DNA of 64,000 nucleotides, taken from assembly GCF_030651185.1 (NCBI RefSeq), contig NZ_JAUSCJ010000018.1:117334-181333 (forward strand), read 5' to 3'. This document shows positions 1-8,451 of the stretch, one piece after another; the stretch's first letter is position 1; the number at the start of each line of letters is the position of its first letter. The position numbers and the translations under genes are program-made. This DNA is from Phenylobacterium sp. GTDB lineage: Bacteria > Pseudomonadota > Alphaproteobacteria > Caulobacterales > Caulobacteraceae. The notes beneath the pieces are model-generated. The model had not been told where the DNA came from and searched no databases. It saw nothing but the letters and a program-made list of their open reading frames with translations.

Positions 1-61
1 CGGGCTCGGGCAGGCCGATATTGGCGCCGTTTTCCTGGCCGGCCGCGTCAGTGTCGCTCAT
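1..61 (-). CDS. secB: SecB protein-export chaperone, N-terminal 20 codons only
   Basis: Only the first 20 codons lie in the window; the gene runs off the left edge. The ATG is the CAT at 59-61, and the visible peptide (MSDTDAAGQENGANIGLPEP) is a short acidic/polar leader of the kind that opens alphaproteobacterial SecB. The identification leans mainly on context: in Caulobacteraceae secB is divergent from a Tim44-like gene followed by mltA and an Smr gene, as here. SecB keeps preproteins unfolded in the cytosol and delivers them to SecA. No conserved SecB core is visible, so the call stays moderate. Confidence 0.55.
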   Translation of the reverse strand, partial: MSDTDAAGQENGANIGLPEP

Positions 62-155
62 GGTGGCGAAGATTCCGTGCTCTAAGGACGTCCATTCACG
101 CCCTGTTTGGGACCGGCGCTGCTATCATGCGACTTTCGTCGATGCAACGTCGCCC

Positions 156-184
156 CTGACGGGGGCGTTGCAACGTCCTATATT
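156..184 (+). promoter_or_regulatory. Candidate sigma70-type promoter for the Tim44-like gene
   Basis: CTGACG at 156-161 and TATATT at 179-184 are separated by exactly 17 bp, in the otherwise geneless 160-bp gap between secB and the Tim44-like gene. The -10 lies about 37 bp before the chosen TTG start. The spacer contains GTTGCAACGT, which is also partly present upstream (GATGCAACGT at 141-150). Read by eye only. Confidence 0.4.
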
Positions 185-221
185 AGGCCTCACCCCCCGT
201 CTCCAACGAAGCGATAGTGTT

Positions 222-848
222 TTGCCGATCTTAGAGCTGATCATCTTTGCGGGCCTCGCCGTGGTCGTGCTGTACCAGCTCTATTCGGTGCTGGGCCGCA
301 GGGTTGGGCGCCAGCCCGAGGACAATGCGGCAGACCCCGCCCTGGCGACGGTGAAGCCGGCGCGGCTGGAGGGCGAGGAGCCCCAGGCCGCCGAGGCCGC
401 CGAGGGCGTGGCCCTTTCGGGCCTGGCCGCCGTGCGCGCCCGCGACTCAAGCTTCGACCTTTCGCGGTTCCTCGGCGGCGCCAAGGGCGCCTATGAGATG
501 GTGGTCACCGCCTTCGCGGCCGGCGACCGCGACACCCTGCGCAACCTGCTGGCCCCCGGCATCCTGGCCAGTTTCGACGCCGAAATCGCCCGGCGTGAGG
601 CCGAAGGCCGCACCGAGATCGTCGAGTTTTCCCACCCGCCCCGCGCCGACCTGGAAAAGGCCGACGTGGTGGGCGATACCGCCAGTGTCACAGTCCGCTT
701 CCTGGCCGAGTTCCGCAGCCGCACCAAGGGTCCCGAGGGTGAGGGGGTCGATGACCGCCGCACCGCCGAGCTGTGGACCTTCGAACGCAATCTTAAGAGC
801 AAAGACCCCAACTGGACTCTCGTCCGCGTCGACGCCGCCGAGGCGTAG
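222..848 (+). CDS. Tim44-like domain inner-membrane protein
   Basis: About 208 residues from the TTG at 222, giving MPILELIIFAGLAVVVLYQL, a single N-terminal membrane segment followed by LYSVLGRRVG. Members of this family in Caulobacter and Rhizobiales begin the same way. After an Ala/Glu-rich linker, residues ~90-205 form the Tim44/TIM44-like module (GAYEMVVTAFAAGDRDTLRN, then ELWTFERN near the end), which resembles the membrane-binding domain of mitochondrial Tim44. The open frame extends upstream to codon 21, but that would overlap secB and bury the membrane segment. The TTG is inferred because no ATG or GTG stands close. The exact bacterial role is unknown; placement beside secB hints at envelope biogenesis. 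MltA follows after 47 bp. Confidence 0.82.
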   Translation: MPILELIIFAGLAVVVLYQLYSVLGRRVGRQPEDNAADPALATVKPARLEGEEPQAAEAAEGVALSGLAAVRARDSSFDLSRFLGGAKGAYEMVVTAFAAGDRDTLRNLLAPGILASFDAEIARREAEGRTEIVEFSHPPRADLEKADVVGDTASVTVRFLAEFRSRTKGPEGEGVDDRRTAELWTFERNLKSKDPNWTLVRVDAAEA

Positions 849-895
849 GACCACCCGCTCATTCGGGCTATCGCCCGGCCAGCCTGGAGTCCGTC

Positions 896-2011
896 GTGGC
901 ACCTCTGAAGATTCTCCTGGCCAGCGCCTGCGCCCTGACGCTGGCGGCCTGCGCCACGGCCAAGCCCGGTCCAACCCCAGGCCCGCGACCGACCCCGGCC
1001 CCCGCGCCGGCTCCGGTTCTGGAACAGTTCAGCGACCTGCCGGGCTGGGGCTCGGAAGATCACGCCGGCGCCTTCGAGGCCTATCGCTCCACCTGCGGCG
1101 TGGCGCGCGACGCGGCCATGGGCGAGATCTGCCGCCGGGCGCGGTCGCGGTCCGCCTTGGACCCGCGCGAGGCCCGCGCCTTCTTCGAGGATAACTTCCG
1201 CCCCGAGCTGCTGCCCGGCGAGGGGATCCTGACGGCCTACTATGCGCCGGAATATGAGGCGCGGTCCCGCCCCGACGCCGAGTTCTCCGCGCCGGTCCGG
1301 CCCAAGCCGGCCGACCTGGTGTCCAGCGGCCAGGGTGGCCGCGACGCTCAGCAGCGCGGACCGGACGGCAGGCTCGGCCCCTATCCCGACCGCACCGCCA
1401 TCGAAACCTCCGCCCCCGACCAGGTTCTGGCCTGGATGCGGCCCGAGGAGCTGTTCTTCCTGCAGGTCCAGGGCTCAGGGGTGGTCACCTATCCGGACGG
1501 CAAGCGGGTCAAGGTGCTGTTTTCGGCCACCAACGGCCGGACCTTCGCCGGCATCGCCAACCCCATGCGCGACCGGGGTCTGCTGGCGGCCAACAACACC
1601 TCCGGCGAGGCCATTCGACAATGGCTGGCCGACCACCGCGGCCGCGAGGCCGATGCGATCATGCGGCTGAACCCGCGCTATGTGTTCTTCACCACCGCCC
1701 CGGACGACGGCCGCCCGCCGGTGGGCTCGGCCGGCATTCCCCTGCCCACCGGTCGCGCCATCGCCGTGGACCCCAGCCGGCATTCGAGCGGCGAGCTGTT
1801 CTGGATCGATGGGGTGGCGCCGATCCTGAACGGCGCCTTCCCCACCTACCGGCGTCTGGTGACGGCGCTGGACGTCGGCGGGGCGATCAAGGGGCCGGTG
1901 CGCGCCGATCTCTATCTTGGCCAGGGCCAGCGGGCCGGGACCGAGGCCGGCCGTGTGCGCCATACCCTGCGGATGCACCGCCTGGTCCCACGGGTCGGTC
2001 CTGGCCGGTGA
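896..2011 (+). CDS. mltA: Membrane-bound lytic murein transglycosylase A (lipoprotein)
   Basis: 371 residues from a GTG start. A lipobox (LTLAACATA, Cys about residue 19) marks it as a lipoprotein, and a Pro/Ala-rich linker follows (residues ~22-45). The MltA domain covers the middle (GEGILTAYYAPEYEARS, DRTAIE, PEELFFLQVQGSG). The C-terminal 3D domain carries LDVGGAIKGPVRADLYLG, with the aspartates that form the active site in E. coli MltA. The enzyme cleaves the MurNAc-GlcNAc bond of peptidoglycan to give 1,6-anhydro ends. Its stop overlaps the start of the next gene as GTGA, so the two are probably translated together. Confidence 0.93.
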   Translation: MAPLKILLASACALTLAACATAKPGPTPGPRPTPAPAPAPVLEQFSDLPGWGSEDHAGAFEAYRSTCGVARDAAMGEICRRARSRSALDPREARAFFEDNFRPELLPGEGILTAYYAPEYEARSRPDAEFSAPVRPKPADLVSSGQGGRDAQQRGPDGRLGPYPDRTAIETSAPDQVLAWMRPEELFFLQVQGSGVVTYPDGKRVKVLFSATNGRTFAGIANPMRDRGLLAANNTSGEAIRQWLADHRGREADAIMRLNPRYVFFTTAPDDGRPPVGSAGIPLPTGRAIAVDPSRHSSGELFWIDGVAPILNGAFPTYRRLVTALDVGGAIKGPVRADLYLGQGQRAGTEAGRVRHTLRMHRLVPRVGPGR

Positions 2012-2535
2012 AACGGCCGATCCGGCCCGACGAGGCGCGCCTGTGGTCGATGGTGGCGGCCACGGTCCACCCGATGCCGGGCCGCACCGTCACCAAGGCC
2101 GAACGTGACGCCTTGGCGGCCCAGATCGACCACAATGCGCCGGCCGCCCGCATCCCGATCCCCGAAAAGCCTGTTCCCAAGCGTCCGCCCCATCCCTGGC
2201 TGGGCCCCGACGACATCGAACCGCGCCGCAAGCACCGCATCGCCAAGGAACGCGAGGAGATCGGCGGCCGCATCGACCTGCACGGCATGGACCAGATGCA
2301 GGCCAAGTCCGCCCTGGAGGGCTTCGTGCTGGGCGCCTGGAACCGCGGCGACCGGGCGGTGCTGGTGATCACCGGCAAGGGCGCGCGGGGCGGCGGGGTC
2401 CTGCGGCGGATGACCCCAGAATGGCTGTCGAGCCCGGTCCTGCGCGACGTGGTGGCCGGCATCTCCGAAGCCCACCGCAACCACGGCGGCGAGGGCGCGC
2501 TCTATGTGGCCCTGAAGCGCAGGCCGCGGGCCTAA
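2008..2535 (+). CDS. Smr/MutS2 C-terminal-type domain protein (putative DNA endonuclease)
   Basis: 175 residues from the GTG at 2008, which overlaps the mltA stop as GTGA. The N-terminal half is basic and Pro-rich. The C-terminal half is an Smr domain: DLHGMDQMQAKSALEGFV (the DLHG signature), VLVITGKGARGGGVLRR (the TGKG motif) and a tail ending YVALKRR. Stand-alone Smr proteins such as E. coli YdaL/SmrA nick or bind DNA. The mltA-smr pair is a conserved alphaproteobacterial neighbourhood without an obvious functional link. Confidence 0.88.
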   Translation: MKRPIRPDEARLWSMVAATVHPMPGRTVTKAERDALAAQIDHNAPAARIPIPEKPVPKRPPHPWLGPDDIEPRRKHRIAKEREEIGGRIDLHGMDQMQAKSALEGFVLGAWNRGDRAVLVITGKGARGGGVLRRMTPEWLSSPVLRDVVAGISEAHRNHGGEGALYVALKRRPRA

Positions 2536-2546
2536 CACCCCGGTGG

Positions 2547-3815
2547 TCAGGTCGCCTCGACCCGCGGCAGCTCTTCCTCCAGATCCTCCTCCAGACTCCA
2601 CTCCGCCGCCACGGTGGTGACGGCCACATCGGCGGTGACATTGCCGATGGTGCGGGAGATGTCGGGCAGGGTCTCCACCGCCAGCAGCAGGGGCAGCAGC
2701 TCCATCGGCACCCCCATGGCCATGGAGATGGGGCCCAGCGTGGTGAAGAAGGTCACGGCGCTGGCGATGCCGACGGCGGCCAGGCTGACCGTGGCGGCCA
2801 CCAGCACGCCCACCACCAGCACCAGGGGGGTCAGGTGCACCCCGTAGATGTGGGCCACATAGATCACCACGGCCATGTTGCCGGCCGGGCTGGTCATGCG
2901 GAACAGGGCCACGGCCATGGGCAGCACCATGCCGCGCACCTTGTCGGGAACCCCCAGCCTCTGGGCGGTGTCGAGCATGGCCGGCAGCGAGGCCAGCGAC
3001 GACTGGGTCGAGATGGCCACGGCCTCCACCGGGATCATGGCGCGGACGAAGTCCATCAGGGGGACCTTGCCCAGCACCACGGCCAGGACCACGGCGATGG
3101 CCGCCATGCTCAGGCACATGATCGAGACGATGATCACATAGTGGCCAAGGATGCCGACGGCCCCCAGGCCCGTGCGGGCGCCGGTGACCAGGGCCAGCGC
3201 GAAGACCCCGAACGGCGCGGCCCACAGCACCCAGTGGACCAGGGTCATCATGGTGTCCTTCACGGCCTCGAAGAGGCCGAACAGGGAGGCGCGCTTCTCG
3301 GCGCTGATGCGGGTGGCGGCCAGGCCGAAAACCAGGGCGAAGACCACCAGGGGGGCCATGGCCCCGTCGGCGGCCACCTTCACCGGATTGGTGGGGATGA
3401 AGCTCTTCACCATCTCCTGGATGGTGGGGGTGGGCGGGATCTCGCCATTGGCGGCGGCCGCCGAGGCGCGCAGGGCCTGGGCGGCCTCCACCGGGGCGGG
3501 CCACAGGGCCAGCAAGGCCGGGGTGGCGATGGCCGCGAAGCTGGCCGACAGCACCAGCAGGACGGCGAACAGCCCCAGGGTCTTGGCCGCGTCACCACCG
3601 GCCCGGGCCGTATCGGCGGCCTGGGCCACCCCGGTCACCAGCAGGGCGAAGACCAGGGGGATGATGGTCATCCTCAGGGCGTCGAGCCAGACCCCGCCGG
3701 CCGGCTCGGCCACCGCGATGATCTGCGGCGCGGCGCCGGGAAGGTAGGCGGCGATGGCGGCGCCGGCGGCGAGGCCGGCCACCAGGCCGATGAGAACGCG
3801 GGTCGTCAGGGTCAT
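2547..3815 (-). CDS. Dicarboxylate/amino acid:cation symporter (DAACS family)
   Basis: 422 residues, almost entirely hydrophobic, starting MTLTTRVLIGLVAGLAAGAA. Family marks are the re-entrant-loop serine tract (STQSSLASLPAM) and the TM7-like segment MTSPAGNMAVVIYVAHIYGV, where glutamate/dicarboxylate carriers have NMDG-type residues; here the motif reads NMAVV. Such carriers bring C4-dicarboxylates, glutamate or neutral amino acids in with Na+ or H+. The altered NMDG stretch argues against naming a substrate. It converges with the Smr gene, 11 bp between stops. Confidence 0.88.
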   Translation of the reverse strand: MTLTTRVLIGLVAGLAAGAAIAAYLPGAAPQIIAVAEPAGGVWLDALRMTIIPLVFALLVTGVAQAADTARAGGDAAKTLGLFAVLLVLSASFAAIATPALLALWPAPVEAAQALRASAAAANGEIPPTPTIQEMVKSFIPTNPVKVAADGAMAPLVVFALVFGLAATRISAEKRASLFGLFEAVKDTMMTLVHWVLWAAPFGVFALALVTGARTGLGAVGILGHYVIIVSIMCLSMAAIAVVLAVVLGKVPLMDFVRAMIPVEAVAISTQSSLASLPAMLDTAQRLGVPDKVRGMVLPMAVALFRMTSPAGNMAVVIYVAHIYGVHLTPLVLVVGVLVAATVSLAAVGIASAVTFFTTLGPISMAMGVPMELLPLLLAVETLPDISRTIGNVTADVAVTTVAAEWSLEEDLEEELPRVEAT

Positions 3816-3881
3816 GGGGTCAGGTTCACCGGGCCAGCGCGTCCGCGCCAGCGAAAAAACCGTTGCGGTCCCGGCGGTTCC

Positions 3882-5798
3882 CTAATCGGGCAGAGCAAAG
3901 GCGATGAGCTGGTCGCCGCGCTTGGTGTCGGACTTGGAATGGCCGCCGGCGGCGATCACAACATATTGCCGGCCCTTCCAGACATAGGTCATCGGCGTGG
4001 CCTGGCCTCCGGCCGGCAGCCGGCCCTTCCAGAGTTCCTTGCCCGAGCGGGCGTCGAAGGCCCGGAGATAGTTGTCCATGGCCGCCCCGATGAACACCAG
4101 GCCGCCGCCGGTGACGATGGGGCCGCCGAAATTGGGGGTTCCGGTCCCCCGCATGAACAGCTGCGAGCCGGGCGCCAGGTCCCGCGTGGTCCCCAGCGGC
4201 ACGCGCCACAGCACCTTGCCGTCATGCATGTCGATGGCCGAGAGCTCGCCCCAGGGCGGCGGGTTGCAGGGCAGGCCGAGCGGCGAGCGCAGCAGCTCGC
4301 GCTTCATGCCGTAGCGGGCCCCGGCATTGGGGCTGATCTCCACGTCCGGCTGGGCGGCGCGGGCGGCCTTCACCGTGTCGGCGGGGATCAGGGTCACCTT
4401 GTGCAGGGCGCTGGAGGTGTTGGCGTAGACGATCTGCCGGGTGGGATCGAAGGCGATGCCGCCCCAGTTCGAGCCGCCGCCGGTGAAGGGATAGATGATC
4501 GTGCCCCGCGTGGTGGGCGGGGTGTAGAGCCCCTCGTTGCGGGCGCCCTCCAGCAATTTGCGGCAGGCGGCTCGGTCCCAGGGGGTCAGGCCGAAGGCGT
4601 CCTGCGCCGCGATCCTGTTGGGCGCCAGGGACTTGGGCGCGACCGGGAAGGGCTGGGTCGGGGACAGGGTCTCGCCGATGGCGCCGCCCTGGGGCACGGC
4701 GCGCTCCTCCACCGGTATGACCGGGACGCCGGTGTCGCGGTTCAGCGTGAAGAGCAGGCCCTGCTTGGTGGTCTGGATCACGGCGGGCGAGGTCACGCCC
4801 CGGTAGGTGACGGTGGCCAGGGTCGGCTGGGCCGGGACGTCATAGTCCCAGACGTCATGGTGCGTGGTCTGGAAGCCCCAGGCCAGCTCGCCGGTGGCCG
4901 CCTTGAGAGCCACGACGGAGTTGGCGTGGCCGCCATTGCCGGGCCGGGCGGCGCCATAGAAGTCGGGGCTGGCGCTGGAGGTGGGCAGGAAGACCAGCCC
5001 GCGGGCCTCGTCCACGGACATCGGCGCCCAGACATTGGCGGCGCCGGCCCGGACGGCGGGCCGCGCGCTGTCCAGGGGGTCGAACCGCCACTTGAGCTGG
5101 CCGGTCACCGCGTCGAAGGCGTGGACCGCGCCGGAGGTCTCCTCGACCTTCTGGTTGTCGTCGAGGGAGGAGCCGACGATCACCAGTCCCTTCGTCACCA
5201 CCGGCGGCGAGGTGATCTGGGCGCCGCCGGGCCGGGTGAGCGTCACGCCGGGTATGGCCGCCACGAACCCCGCCTTGCCGAAGCCCGGACAGGCCCTACC
5301 GGTGGCGGCGTCCAGGGCGAACAGCCGCCGGTCGTTGGTGTTCATGAAGATTCGCTCGGCGCAGGGGGCATCGGCCGGCGCGGCGGGGTTCCTCCAGTAG
5401 GCCAGGCCGCGGCAGTTGAAGTCGTTGGGGTAGCGGACATCGGTGGCGATCTGCGGATCGAAGCGCCACAGGGCCTGGCCGGTGGCAGGATCGATGGCGC
5501 TGGCCGCGTTGAAGGGCGAGCACAGATAGAGCCGCCCCGCCGCCAGGATCGGGGTGACCTGGAATGAGGCGCGGTCCATGGCCGCGCCCTTGGCGGCCAT
5601 GTCGCCGGTGGAAAACGACCAGACGGGCTTCAGGCGCCTGACGTTGTCCGGCGTGATCTGGTCGGCCTGCGAATAGCGCTGTCCACCGGCGTCGCCGCCA
5701 TAGTGGGCCCAGCCGGCGTCGGGGGCCGGGGCAACGTGGGGCGCGGAACACGCCGCGAGGCTGGCGGTGGCGAACAGCAACAGGGCGTATCGGGTCAT
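3882..5798 (-). CDS. Pyrroloquinoline-quinone-dependent dehydrogenase, lipoprotein type
   Basis: 638 residues with a lipobox (SLAACSAPH, Cys 17), so it is probably tethered in the periplasm. The first blade, WAHYGGDAGGQRYSQADQI, is typical of quinoprotein glucose/quinate/alcohol dehydrogenases, and GGG-x-NWGG and tryptophan-docking-like repeats follow, consistent with an eight-bladed propeller. It lacks the N-terminal five-helix membrane domain of Gcd-type glucose dehydrogenase, so electrons would have to go to a separate acceptor. Substrate cannot be told from sequence. No pqq biosynthesis genes lie in the window. Confidence 0.85.
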   Translation of the reverse strand: MTRYALLLFATASLAACSAPHVAPAPDAGWAHYGGDAGGQRYSQADQITPDNVRRLKPVWSFSTGDMAAKGAAMDRASFQVTPILAAGRLYLCSPFNAASAIDPATGQALWRFDPQIATDVRYPNDFNCRGLAYWRNPAAPADAPCAERIFMNTNDRRLFALDAATGRACPGFGKAGFVAAIPGVTLTRPGGAQITSPPVVTKGLVIVGSSLDDNQKVEETSGAVHAFDAVTGQLKWRFDPLDSARPAVRAGAANVWAPMSVDEARGLVFLPTSSASPDFYGAARPGNGGHANSVVALKAATGELAWGFQTTHHDVWDYDVPAQPTLATVTYRGVTSPAVIQTTKQGLLFTLNRDTGVPVIPVEERAVPQGGAIGETLSPTQPFPVAPKSLAPNRIAAQDAFGLTPWDRAACRKLLEGARNEGLYTPPTTRGTIIYPFTGGGSNWGGIAFDPTRQIVYANTSSALHKVTLIPADTVKAARAAQPDVEISPNAGARYGMKRELLRSPLGLPCNPPPWGELSAIDMHDGKVLWRVPLGTTRDLAPGSQLFMRGTGTPNFGGPIVTGGGLVFIGAAMDNYLRAFDARSGKELWKGRLPAGGQATPMTYVWKGRQYVVIAAGGHSKSDTKRGDQLIAFALPD

Positions 5799-5872
5799 GC
5801 GCTCAGAGGCGCGTCAGAAACCTTGCCGGTAAAGACCGTTGGGACGAGCGGCGGACCCGCCGGGACGAACGG

Positions 5873-6286
5873 CTAGCGCCAGGCCTCGCCGGCGGTATAG
5901 GCGGCGGGTTCGCGGGTCAGGGCGCGGACCGACTGGTCGTCCAGCTGGCAGGCGGCGATCGGCAGGCCCTGGGCTATGTCGACGATCCTGCAGGTGACAT
6001 TCTGGGCGAAGGCCACGGCCATCAGCGAGCCGCGGTTGGCCGGATGGGCCGAGGTCTTGCGCAGGGGTTCGGGGGCCAGGGCGACCTCCACCCATTGATC
6101 GGGGGTGGCGCCGAGCGCCACGCAGAGCCGCTCGGAGTCGAGAACCTGCAGCACCGGGCCATGGATCTCCGCGCCCACGGCGGGGGCCGACCCCTGGCAG
6201 ACGGTGCCGGCCTCGGCGGCGCCGGCGACGCCCAACAGGGCCATCGCGCCGATCAGTGCGCAGAGATTTTGCAGTCTTGACGCCAC
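5873..6286 (-). CDS. Small exported protein, weakly nuclease (SNase)-like
   Basis: 137 residues from a GTG start with a clear signal peptide (ALIGAMALLGVAGAAEA). The mature part, GPVLQVLDSERLCVALG followed later by VTCRIVDIAQGLPIAACQ, has the spacing of the V-x-DGDT-x-x-V and R-Y-G-R-x-V-A-x-C blocks of staphylococcal-nuclease-like proteins common in Caulobacteraceae. The catalytic Arg/Asp/Glu set is not recognisable (DSERL in place of DGDTL). It may be a non-catalytic OB-fold relative; this is an inference from pattern only. It lies 74 bp upstream of the PQQ dehydrogenase on the same strand. Confidence 0.55.
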   Translation of the reverse strand: MASRLQNLCALIGAMALLGVAGAAEAGTVCQGSAPAVGAEIHGPVLQVLDSERLCVALGATPDQWVEVALAPEPLRKTSAHPANRGSLMAVAFAQNVTCRIVDIAQGLPIAACQLDDQSVRALTREPAAYTAGEAWR

Positions 6287-6399
6287 GACGGCCCCGCCGG
6301 TTTAGGATTCTGTTAAAACAATCCACAGGGGCCAGCTTTGTTCCGGGTGGACCTGATGTCGCTCCCGGCCGTTACTGGGGCTAAGCCGAAGGATCAGAG

Positions 6400-6708
6400 A
6401 TGAGCAAGCCGATCACCATCACCATCCCCCACGACCTGGGCGCGGCCGCCGCCCGCCAGCGGATCGAGGAGGGGTTCGGCAAGATCAGCCAACAGTTCGG
6501 CGAGGCCGCCGCCAAGGCGCTGACCAAGACCTGGACCGGCGACCGCATGGACTTTTCCGTCGCCGCCATGGGCCAGCAGGTCACCGGTCACCTGGATGTG
6601 CAGGAGGCCGCCGTACTGATGACCATCAACCTGCCCAACGTGCTCGCCCTGCTGGCCGGCAAGATCAAGGGCCGGGTCCAGAAGGAAGGCCAGCTGCTGC
6701 TCAAATAA
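6400..6708 (+). CDS. Polyhydroxyalkanoic acid system (PHA_gran_rgn) family protein
   Basis: 102 residues, starting MSKPITITIPHDLGAAAARQ and ending in a basic tail (KIKGRVQKEGQLLLK). The layout (IxIPHxLG near the start, WxGDxMDFSVxAMGQQVTGxLDV in the middle) matches the small protein family annotated as PHA granule-associated regulators. Its biochemical role is not established. An RBS-like GAAGGAT lies about 8 bp before the ATG. Its 3' end overlaps the convergent CPBP protease gene by 8 bp. Confidence 0.75.
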   Translation: MSKPITITIPHDLGAAAARQRIEEGFGKISQQFGEAAAKALTKTWTGDRMDFSVAAMGQQVTGHLDVQEAAVLMTINLPNVLALLAGKIKGRVQKEGQLLLK

Positions 6709-7627
6709 CCGGCGCTGGGACCGCCAGGGCCCGCCGCCGGTAGAGCCCCTCGACGCAGGCCAGGATCACCAGGGCCAGGACGATCTCGAAACCGAGCTCG
6801 CTCAACTTCACGGTAGCGGGCGCTGACGAGGGCAACAGCACCTCGCCAAACAGCGCCACGCCGAGATTCTGCGTGGCGTGGACCCCGATGCCGAACTCCA
6901 GGCCCCCCAGCCGCAGGGTCGCCCAGGCGAAGACCATGCCCAGCAGGGCCCGCGCCGCCAGCGCCCCGGGATCGAACTCCAGGTGGAAGAGGGCGAAGAT
7001 CGCCCCGTTGATCAGCAGGACCAGCCACACCTGGCGGGTGAAGGCCCCCACCTGTTGCAGCAGGTAGCCGCGGAACACCACCTCCTCGGCCCAGGCGGCG
7101 ATCAGGAAGCCCAGACTGGTGGCGGCCATATAGGCCAGGCGCTGACTCAGGGGCTCGCCGGCGTCGAGGATCGGCGCCTCGCCGGCCCCCTGCGGCACGA
7201 AGACCGAGATCAGGTTCAGCACCATGATGGCCAGGACGCCGGCGGCCGCCCCCCAGGCGAGCCCGCGCCAGCGGAAGCGCGGCGCCACCGTGATCCAGCT
7301 GCGGAGCGGCCGGCGGAAGATCAGCCGCGCGGCCAGCAGCAGCCCCGCCGCCGCCGCCGCCAGCCCGATCCCCACCTCCAGGATATAGACGCTGGACTTC
7401 AGCAGGCGGGGCAGGTCGGCCAGCTCCCCGCCGATGACGTTGAGCGGCAGGCCCAGATGGCCGCTGAAGATCAGCGCCACCACCACCAGCACGCTCATGG
7501 CGATGGCGGCCGCCGGTCCGGCCACCGCCATCAGCGCCACCCAGCGCGCCCGGCGGTCACGCGCCGTGGTCAGGGCGAGGAAGGGCGGGGTCGCGCGGCC
7601 GGCGAGCACGTCGAGGGCTGGGATCAT
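6701..7627 (-). CDS. CPBP family intramembrane glutamic endopeptidase
   Basis: 308 residues with about eight membrane spans. The C-terminal half carries the CPBP/Abi signature: EEVVFRGYLLQQ (EExxxR), then FALFHLEF (FxxxH), then GIGVHATQN (HxxxN). These residues form the active site in the Rce1/CPBP fold. Bacterial members act in bacteriocin self-immunity or protein maturation, but the target here is unknown. The N-terminal ~150 residues are extra membrane helices. It overlaps the end of the PHA-family gene by 8 bp on the opposite strand. Confidence 0.88.
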   Translation of the reverse strand: MIPALDVLAGRATPPFLALTTARDRRARWVALMAVAGPAAAIAMSVLVVVALIFSGHLGLPLNVIGGELADLPRLLKSSVYILEVGIGLAAAAAGLLLAARLIFRRPLRSWITVAPRFRWRGLAWGAAAGVLAIMVLNLISVFVPQGAGEAPILDAGEPLSQRLAYMAATSLGFLIAAWAEEVVFRGYLLQQVGAFTRQVWLVLLINGAIFALFHLEFDPGALAARALLGMVFAWATLRLGGLEFGIGVHATQNLGVALFGEVLLPSSAPATVKLSELGFEIVLALVILACVEGLYRRRALAVPAPVI

Positions 7628-7674
7628 GAGGCGGCAGGTTAGCGCGCGCCGGTCAGCTCGACTATGGTGGCGCC

Positions 7675-8301
7675 ATGCGCGCCGCGGCTTTCGTCCTCAC
7701 CGTCACTCTTTTGTCCGCGGCGACCGCCCAGGGTGCCGATCGGGGCGTCATGCAGGACAAGGACACCCTGCGCGACGCGGCCCTGGCCCCGCTGGAGGAC
7801 CTGAACCTCAAGCAGAAGGGCATCCCCGATGTCCTGCTCCGGGCGCGGGCCGATCCCTACGACATGGAGGGGCTCTCCCGCTGCGAGCCGATCGCCGGCG
7901 AGATCGGCCGGCTGGACGGCGCGCTGGGTCCCGACCTCGACGAGGCGCCGGCGCCCGACACCCGGACGCGGGCCGAGAAGGTGGGCGGGGCGATCAAGGA
8001 CGCGGGCATCTCGGAGCTGCGCAGTGAAAGCCGCGGCCTGCTGCCGTTCCGGGGCTGGGTGCGCAAGCTCACCGGCGCCGCGCGCCACGACAAGAAGGTC
8101 CAGGCCGCCATCCGTGCGGGCGAGGTTCGCCGGGGCTACCTCAAGGGGGTGGGCATGCGCATGAACTGCGCCCCGCCCGCCGCCCCCAGCTGGTTCGTGC
8201 CCACCCCGCCAAAGAACCCCGTGGAGAAGGTGGTCGGCCAGTCCTTCGACGGCCTCTGGGCGCGGATCGTCACCTGGTTCTGGAGCTGGTGGCCGTTCTA
8301 A
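7675..8301 (+). CDS. Exported protein of unknown function
   Basis: 208 residues with a signal peptide (AAAFVLTVTLLSAATAQG). The mature protein has paired cysteines far apart (SRCEPI, MNCAPP), a charged middle, and a C-terminus rich in tryptophan (WARIVTWFWSWWPF). I do not recognise a domain. It looks like a Caulobacterales-restricted periplasmic or inner-membrane-anchored protein. It starts 47 bp from the divergent CPBP gene and is followed directly by a palindromic repeat element. Confidence 0.75.
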   Translation: MRAAAFVLTVTLLSAATAQGADRGVMQDKDTLRDAALAPLEDLNLKQKGIPDVLLRARADPYDMEGLSRCEPIAGEIGRLDGALGPDLDEAPAPDTRTRAEKVGGAIKDAGISELRSESRGLLPFRGWVRKLTGAARHDKKVQAAIRAGEVRRGYLKGVGMRMNCAPPAAPSWFVPTPPKNPVEKVVGQSFDGLWARIVTWFWSWWPF

Positions 8302-8302
8302 A

Positions 8303-8450
8303 TTCCTCCCCATAGGGGGAGGGGGACCGCGAAGCGGTGGAGGGGGTTAGGGCTGAGCCAATCCAACGGCCCAAGCCCCCTCCGTCTCGCGGCCTGCGGC
8401 CCCGATCCACCTCCCCCGAACCGCGCTGCGCGCTGGGGGAGGAATTCGGC
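8303..8450. repeat. Intergenic palindromic repeat, family A
   Basis: The segment starts AATTCCTCCCC and ends GGGGGAGGAATT. Its right half reads AGCCCCCTCCGTC-TCG...-CCACCTCCCCCGAACCGCG-GCGCTGGGGGAGGAATT. The same unit recurs at 15600-15756. It fills the gap between the exported protein and the end of hisE and could form a strong hairpin in RNA of either strand. Confidence 0.8.
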
Positions 8451-8451
8451 C

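Noticed and set aside
2421..5567. An open frame of over 1,000 codons on the plus strand
   Set aside because: It lies antisense to the symporter and the PQQ dehydrogenase, is full of Gly, His, Gln and Arg, and has no domain; such shadows are normal in GC-rich DNA.
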